This document shows positions 7,491-11,587 of a stretch of DNA of 11,587 nucleotides, one piece after another (position 1 is the first letter of the stretch; the number at the start of each line of letters is the position of its first letter). The DNA lies in contig JAGDAM010000178.1 in NCBI GenBank assembly GCA_017959485.1, positions 1 to 11,587 on the forward strand, written 5' to 3'. The position numbers and the translations under genes were made by a program. The stretch is from Clostridia bacterium. GTDB taxonomy: Bacteria; Bacillota_A; Clostridia; Oscillospirales; CAG-272. The notes beneath the pieces are model-generated. The model was not told the DNA's origin. It did no database searches and saw only the letters and a list, made by a program, of their open reading frames with translations.

Positions 7491-7898
7491 ATGTCTATTT
7501 TCGGTTTTGGAAAAAGAAAACCGGTCAATCTTCCCGCAGAAGACGGAAAGAACGACAAGCCAGCCGTCGGAGATGACGGAGTTAAATACGCGAAGCTCAT
7601 CACCGCACAGGACAACGCCGAAGAGGCGGTGATCGAAAGCATACTCCGTTCTGCCGGCATACCTTACGTAATCCGCGAGGCGAGCACCGAGGGATTTGTC
7701 AGGGTTATTATGGGCTTCAACGTTTACGGAAGCGACTTTTTCGTTCCCGAGGAACTCCTCGACGACGCGGCGGCTCTGCTGGTTCCCGAAGGAGCAGAAG
7801 AAATCGGTTCCGACCCCGATGAAGTTCCCGCCGAATCCTCCGAAGAGGACGGAGACGGCGACAGGGACGGCGACGGAGGCGAGTCCGACCCGGAATGA
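7491..7898 (+). CDS. DUF2007-like small protein with acidic Asp-Gly tail
   Basis: A 135-residue protein preceded by GGAGGG at 7479-7484, 6 nt from ATG 7491. Residues of about 33-100 look like the DUF2007 family ('putative signal transducing protein'): KLITAQDNAEEAVIESILRS, then AGIPYVIRE, and a closing FFVPEELLDDAAALL. In this small alpha/beta fold the helix and the 'GIP' turn are the usual hallmarks. Its biochemical role is not established. The first 30 residues are basic, then polar and probably disordered. The last 35 are strongly acidic and low in complexity, including an Asp-Gly run at 120-129 (DGDGDRDGDG). No membrane segment is seen, unlike some DUF2007 proteins. Its stop overlaps the thiI start (ATGA), so the two are probably translationally coupled and made together. 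Confidence 0.75.
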   Translation: MSIFGFGKRKPVNLPAEDGKNDKPAVGDDGVKYAKLITAQDNAEEAVIESILRSAGIPYVIREASTEGFVRVIMGFNVYGSDFFVPEELLDDAAALLVPEGAEEIGSDPDEVPAESSEEDGDGDRDGDGGESDPE

Positions 7899-9109
7899 AC
7901 GGAAAAATCATCTTTCTCTGCAAATACGGAGAAATTGTTTTAAAAGGCGCCAACCGGTCCTCCTTCGAGTCGATGCTCGTCCGTGAGCTGCGGTTCCGGC
8001 TGGAACGCGCCGGGCGCTTTTCGGTCACGCGCGGTCAGAGCGTCATATACGTCGAACCGGCGGACGGCGCGTCCGACGGGGAAATCTGCGCCTGCGAACG
8101 CGTCCTCTTCTCCACGTTCGGAATCAACGCGGTCTGCCGCGCCGTCACGGCTGAGAAGGACTATGAATCGATCCGCCGTACGGCGGTCGAAGGCCTCGCT
8201 CCGGAGCTGTCGGCGGCATCGTCTTTCAAGGTTGAAACCAAACGCGCCGACAAGCGCTTCCCCATGCGTTCCGCCGAGATCAGCGCTCGTCTCGGAGGCG
8301 ACCTGCTCGCCGCGTATCCCAACCTTCGCGTCGACGTTAAGAATCCCGACGTGACCGTAAAATGCGACGTGCGGGAGGAAAGCGCTTTTCTCAGCGCCGG
8401 TCAGAAGAGATCAGCGGGCGGAATGCCGGCCGGATCAAACGGGCGGGCGCTTCTTCTGCTTTCGGGAGGCATCGATTCTCCGGTCGCCGGATGGATGGCG
8501 GCCAAGCGCGGGCTCAAGCTCGACGCGGTTTATTTCGAGGCCTTCCCTTACACCTCCGAGCTCGCGAGGCAGAAGGTCGTCTCGCTGGCGTCGATCCTCG
8601 CCGGATGGGCGGGCTCGATCAGTCTGCACGTTATCTCGCTTACCGAAATCGAAGAGACGATTTCGCGGGAATGCCGCGAAGAGTATTTCACTCTTATCCT
8701 ACGGCGATTCATGATGAAGATCGCGTCGCGGGCCGCCGAAGCTGCCGGATGCGGAGGACTCGTCACCGGCGACAGTCTCGGACAGGTCGCCTCGCAGACG
8801 CTCGAAGCGATCGCGGTATCCGACGACGCCGCGTCTCTTCCGATTCTCCGTCCCTGCATAGGGCTCGATAAAGAAGATATAATCTCGGTCGCGAGAAGGA
8901 TCGGAAGTTTCGACACGTCCGTCCTTCCCTACGAGGACTGCTGCACCGTATTTACACCGAGACATCCCAAGACGCGTCCGGCGCTTTCAGCCGTATTGGC
9001 GGAAGAGGAAAAACTCGACTGCGAAAGACTGATATCTGAAGCGCTCGCCTCGGACACCGTCCTGAAGATAAGATACGAAATCCCCGTTGCGGCGGGTCCG
9101 GCGACCTGA
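7895..9109 (+). CDS. thiI: tRNA 4-thiouridine synthetase ThiI (no rhodanese domain)
   Basis: ThiI adenylates and sulfurates U8 of tRNA to give 4-thiouridine, a near-UV sensor; in some bacteria it also feeds sulfur to thiazole (thiamine) synthesis. The 404-residue product has an N-terminal ferredoxin-like part (KIIFLCKYGEIVLKGANR), a THUMP RNA-binding domain (to about 165, with FKVETKRADKRFP) and a PP-loop ATP pyrophosphatase domain with SGGIDS at 190-195. YEDCC places Cys349-Cys350 near the position of the catalytic Cys344 of the E. coli enzyme. There is no C-terminal rhodanese domain (E. coli ThiI is 482 residues), as is usual in Firmicutes, where a dedicated cysteine desulfurase hands over sulfur. 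No such desulfurase gene is adjacent here. ATG 7895 overlaps the previous stop by 4 bp. Confidence 0.97.
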   Translation: MNGKIIFLCKYGEIVLKGANRSSFESMLVRELRFRLERAGRFSVTRGQSVIYVEPADGASDGEICACERVLFSTFGINAVCRAVTAEKDYESIRRTAVEGLAPELSAASSFKVETKRADKRFPMRSAEISARLGGDLLAAYPNLRVDVKNPDVTVKCDVREESAFLSAGQKRSAGGMPAGSNGRALLLLSGGIDSPVAGWMAAKRGLKLDAVYFEAFPYTSELARQKVVSLASILAGWAGSISLHVISLTEIEETISRECREEYFTLILRRFMMKIASRAAEAAGCGGLVTGDSLGQVASQTLEAIAVSDDAASLPILRPCIGLDKEDIISVARRIGSFDTSVLPYEDCCTVFTPRHPKTRPALSAVLAEEEKLDCERLISEALASDTVLKIRYEIPVAAGPAT

Positions 9110-9124
9110 GAAAAGGAATTATAA

Positions 9125-9478
9125 ATGGCAAACGGAAAGAAAAAAATCGCTTCCGGCGCGTCCGCCGGCAAGCGGACGCGGATAATAATCAGCATAAATT
9201 ACATAATCGCCGGGGCGTCGATACTCATCCCGAAAATCGCCTCGCTGTCCTCTCTGGGATTCGATATTCTTCTCGTGACGGCCGGAGGGGCTTTCATGCT
9301 CGTCGCAGGTATACTCGGCCTGCTCGACGCGAAGAGACCGGTCTGCCGCGTGCTCGGAATAATACTCTTCTGCATCTTCGCGGCGTCGCTGATCCTGCGC
9401 GTCGTGCGCGGGGGAGACCTCGACCCGCTGACTCTCATAGCCGCTCTCATCTCCTGGCTTTTCATCACCGTCGTCTGA
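9125..9478 (+). CDS. Small four-helix membrane protein, function unknown
   Basis: A 117-residue protein with AGGA at 9114-9117, 7 nt before ATG 9125 and only 15 bp after thiI. The first 19 residues are very basic (KKK at 5-7, KR at 16-17). They are followed by four hydrophobic segments at about 20-38, 46-67, 74-92 and 101-116. By the positive-inside rule the N terminus faces the cytoplasm, and an even number of helices would put the C terminus there too. There are no charged residues inside the helices apart from a Lys near the end of the first, and no catalytic motif, so a simple integral membrane protein is all that can be claimed. I do not recognise a family. Co-transcription with thiI is likely from the spacing. 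Confidence 0.75.
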   Translation: MANGKKKIASGASAGKRTRIIISINYIIAGASILIPKIASLSSLGFDILLVTAGGAFMLVAGILGLLDAKRPVCRVLGIILFCIFAASLILRVVRGGDLDPLTLIAALISWLFITVV

Positions 9479-9506
9479 CGGGTCCGACAGATTGGAATCA
9501 CCGAAA

Positions 9507-10490
9507 ATGACCGAAAAGGAAATCAACTCGTTTTATTCGTCCCTCGCGCGCACCGACGGGGTGCTGAGAGGAATATTCGTTTCACACCCGGCCGAGATCA
9601 CGAAATCCGACTGTTTCATCTTCGTGATAAACCGGCAGGTGCTCCTGAACGACGCCGGGATGACCGGCTGTACCGACGCGATCGACCGGCTCGTCAGAAT
9701 ACGCGGCGAGGTTAACCCGGGCGGAAAACTCGGGATCACCTGGATTCTTTCGCATTTCCACGTCGACCACGTCGCCGCCGCGATCGAGACGCTTATACCG
9801 GACGAACGTTTTTCGTTCAACGACGTATATCTGCCGCCGCTCTCCAAGCTCGATCCGAAATACGAGGGCAACGGCGACACAAAATACCGCGAACGGCTCG
9901 CCGACGCGATCGCGCGCTACCAGCCGCAGGCAAAGATCCATCATATTCCCTTCTTTACCGAATGGGAGTATCCCGATCATTTCGATTTCGGCGGAGCGAA
10001 AGTCACCGTCTACCCGCCCGAACGCGACTGGTCCTCGCCCGAATGCGTCGACATAATCGTCAACGGATATTTCGGGGGAGCGCCGGGTCCGGCCAAAGTC
10101 GCCACCTGCGTTATCAACGCCTCCTCGCTCTGGTTCAAACTGTCCTACGCCGGAAAGACTATAGTGATGACCGGCGACAGCATGAAGCGCGAGAAGAGCA
10201 TCACGAACGAAAACTTCGATATGATGCTCAAAGTCTGGGGAAGAAAATTCAGGGGCGCCGATCTTTTCAAATGGCCGCATCACGGAATGGCGCGAGACAA
10301 CGCCGCGGCGGGAGTCGCGGAAATCGCTCCTTCGCATATACTCACCTCGACGGCGATCGAGACCGCGTCGAAGGTGACGAAGGAGGAGTTTCCCGAATTC
10401 TTCGAAAAGACCGTCTTCCACAACTGCGCCCTGTCCGACGTATATCTCACGGTCGAGCCCAACGGCGACATGACCTTTTATGAAGACTGA
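9507..10490 (+). CDS. Metallo-beta-lactamase-fold hydrolase, ComEC-C-like
   Basis: A 327-residue protein from ATG 9507 (a TTG at 9492 would add five residues; neither start has a strong ribosome binding site, the best being GGA at 9494-9496). The MBL signature SHFHVDH gives His83, His85, Asp87 and His88 as zinc ligands. Asp224 in TGDS and His258-His259 in KWPHHG complete the metal site. The usual ligand histidine between these motifs is replaced by the pattern INASSLWFKLSYAGKTIVMTGDS, where Asn204 stands before the Ser-Ser-Leu strand. This Asn-Ser-Leu...TGD...HHG order is what I recall from the C-terminal domain of the DNA-uptake protein ComEC and related soluble hydrolases. There is no signal peptide or membrane segment, so a cytoplasmic nuclease or phosphodiesterase is a reasonable but unproven guess. 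Its 3' end overlaps the U32 gene by 11 bp, implying coupled translation. Confidence 0.85.
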   Translation: MTEKEINSFYSSLARTDGVLRGIFVSHPAEITKSDCFIFVINRQVLLNDAGMTGCTDAIDRLVRIRGEVNPGGKLGITWILSHFHVDHVAAAIETLIPDERFSFNDVYLPPLSKLDPKYEGNGDTKYRERLADAIARYQPQAKIHHIPFFTEWEYPDHFDFGGAKVTVYPPERDWSSPECVDIIVNGYFGGAPGPAKVATCVINASSLWFKLSYAGKTIVMTGDSMKREKSITNENFDMMLKVWGRKFRGADLFKWPHHGMARDNAAAGVAEIAPSHILTSTAIETASKVTKEEFPEFFEKTVFHNCALSDVYLTVEPNGDMTFYED

Positions 10491-11587
10491 CTTCCAAAAA
10501 CCCGAAATACTCGCGCCCGCCGGGGACCGCGAAAAGCTCGAGGCGGCGCTGCGTTTCGGCGCGGACGCCGTGTATCTTGCCGGAAAGCGGTTCGGAATGC
10601 GGCAGGCGGCGGGCAACTTCACACCCGAAGAGCTGGAGAGCGCCGCGAGGCATGTTCATTCGCGCGGAGCAAAGATTTATCTTACGCTGAACACGCTGCC
10701 TCACACCGGAGAATATCAGGCGCTGCGCGATTTTATCGCACAGACGCTTTCAACCGATATAGACGGATTCATAGTGACCGATCTCGGGGTACTCTCGCTC
10801 CTGCGGGAACTCCGGCCCGACGCGAAGATACACGTCTCGACTCAGGCGAGCGTCTGCAGCGTCGAAGCCGCCCGCGGATGGGCAAAGCTCGGAGCGTCGC
10901 GGCTGGTGCTCGCGCGCGAGCTGACGCTTGACGAGATCGCCGAAATACGCGAGGGCCTGCCGGACTCTGTCGAACTCGAAGTATTCGTTCACGGATCGAG
11001 GTGCGTCTCCTACAGCGGAAGATGCCTTCTTTCCAATATGCTCAACTCCCGCGACGCCAACCGCGGCGAATGCTCGCAGCCCTGCCGCTGGAATTACACG
11101 CTCGTCGAGGAAAAGCGCCCCGACATGCGCATTCCGATCGAAGAGACCGAACTCGGGACCTTCGTCATGTCGTCCAAAGACCTCTGCCTGATCGAAAGCG
11201 TCGGCCGGCTCGCGGCCGCGGGGGTGTCTTCATTCAAGATCGAGGGAAGAGTCAAATCGGCCTATTACGCCGCAGTGGTAACCAACGCCTACGCGATAGC
11301 CGTCCGCGAACTCGGGCGCTTTGTCTCAGCCGGCGGCGCACCTGAGGATTATCTTCCCGCTCCCGAACTTATGCGCGAACTGGAATCTGTATCGCACCGC
11401 GAATACTGCACGGGATTTCTTTACGACGATCCGGCGGTCTGCGCAAACACGGTATCGTCGCCGGGATATATCAGAGACAAGGCCTATCTCGCCTCCGCGC
11501 TCGCCGGCGCCTCCGCGGGAGAACCTGCTCTCTTCATACAGAAGAACAAGATTTCGTCGGGCGACCGCGCCGAACTTCTGACGCCCG
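10480..11587 (+). CDS. U32-family protein (TrhP/YrrO-like tRNA hydroxylation), 3' end outside window
   Basis: The frame opens at ATG 10480 (MKTDFQKPEILAPAGDREKL) inside the end of the MBL gene and stays open to the window edge, giving 369 residues without a stop. It carries the U32 signature EVFVHGSRCVSYSGRCLLS followed by RGECSQPCRW, MSSKDLCL and FKIEGRVKSAYYAAVV. Cys175, Cys182, Cys198 and Cys236 have spacing (7, 16, 38) close to the four cluster-binding cysteines I recall for E. coli UbiU (169, 176, 193, 232), so an iron-sulfur cluster is likely; Cys202 is extra. Family knowledge: although called 'collagenase-like peptidases', the bacterial members TrhP and B. subtilis YrrN/YrrO are needed for prephenate-dependent 5-hydroxyuridine at tRNA position 34, and RlhA for 23S rRNA hydroxylation. 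The TrhP-type tRNA role is my preferred reading. The full length (about 400-450, or longer in fused forms) cannot be seen. Confidence 0.93.
   Translation, partial: MKTDFQKPEILAPAGDREKLEAALRFGADAVYLAGKRFGMRQAAGNFTPEELESAARHVHSRGAKIYLTLNTLPHTGEYQALRDFIAQTLSTDIDGFIVTDLGVLSLLRELRPDAKIHVSTQASVCSVEAARGWAKLGASRLVLARELTLDEIAEIREGLPDSVELEVFVHGSRCVSYSGRCLLSNMLNSRDANRGECSQPCRWNYTLVEEKRPDMRIPIEETELGTFVMSSKDLCLIESVGRLAAAGVSSFKIEGRVKSAYYAAVVTNAYAIAVRELGRFVSAGGAPEDYLPAPELMRELESVSHREYCTGFLYDDPAVCANTVSSPGYIRDKAYLASALAGASAGEPALFIQKNKISSGDRAELLTP

Noticed and set aside
6524..7660. A 378-codon open frame on the minus strand across the exonuclease gene
   Set aside because: It is antisense to a gene with all DEDDh residues and a good ribosome binding site. 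Its translation resembles no family and is rich in Val, Arg and Ser, typical of the reverse of biased GC-rich codons.
9582..10622. A 346-codon minus-strand open frame over the MBL gene
   Set aside because: It is a shadow of a clear MBL-fold gene, spans the coupled junction with the U32 gene, and has no recognisable motif.
1..11587. CRISPR arrays, insertion sequences, phage or toxin-antitoxin genes, tRNA genes
   Set aside because: I found no spaced direct repeats, transposase or integrase motifs, or cloverleaf sequence; the gaps are all shorter than 70 bp.

Overview
The window is GC-rich (I estimate about 58-60% by eye). All recognisable genes lie on the + strand, packed with short gaps or small overlaps. 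The gene content points to an uncultured, probably gut-associated member of the Clostridia (Firmicutes). The pointers are the pth-mfd-peptidylprolyl isomerase lipoprotein order, a ThiI without a rhodanese domain, and a U32 protein of the Firmicutes YrrO/TrhP type. A DUF4091 (GH123-like) glycosidase gene beside them fits a glycan-degrading lifestyle. The taxonomic call is inference; there is no rRNA gene in the window.

Layout. (1) 1-846: the 3' part of a DUF4091/GH123-type glycoside hydrolase gene, cut by the window edge. (2) 859-5077: peptidyl-tRNA hydrolase (pth), overlapping by 11 bp the transcription-repair coupling factor (mfd). (3) 5078-5143: a conspicuously AT-rich gap with a near-consensus sigma-A promoter whose -10 region lies in a perfect 10-bp tandem repeat. 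It drives a PrsA/SurA-like parvulin lipoprotein (5144-6334). (4) 6311-6385: a second candidate promoter, a GC-rich hairpin at the predicted transcript start, and a strong ribosome binding site in front of a TTG start codon. (5) 6386-11587: a compact co-directional run consisting of a DEDDh exonuclease-domain protein with a four-cysteine zinc-binding motif, a DUF2007-like small protein, thiI, a four-helix membrane protein, a ComEC-like metallo-beta-lactamase-fold hydrolase, and a U32-family protein that runs off the right edge.

How the genes work together. pth recycles peptidyl-tRNA and mfd rescues RNA polymerase stalled at DNA lesions; their linkage is an old Firmicutes housekeeping arrangement. 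The lipoprotein would help fold exported proteins outside the membrane. The last run contains two tRNA-modification candidates: ThiI (4-thiouridine at position 8) and the U32 protein (likely 5-hydroxyuridine at the wobble position). Between and before them are a nuclease, a putative MBL nuclease/hydrolase and two small proteins of unknown role.

I see no tRNA or rRNA genes, CRISPR arrays, insertion sequences, phage genes or convincing Rho-independent terminators. No gap exceeds 300 bases. I do not find a clearly new system. The most unusual items are the zinc-motif/DEDDh protein, the ComEC-like MBL protein in a tRNA-modification context, and the tandemly repeated -10 region.
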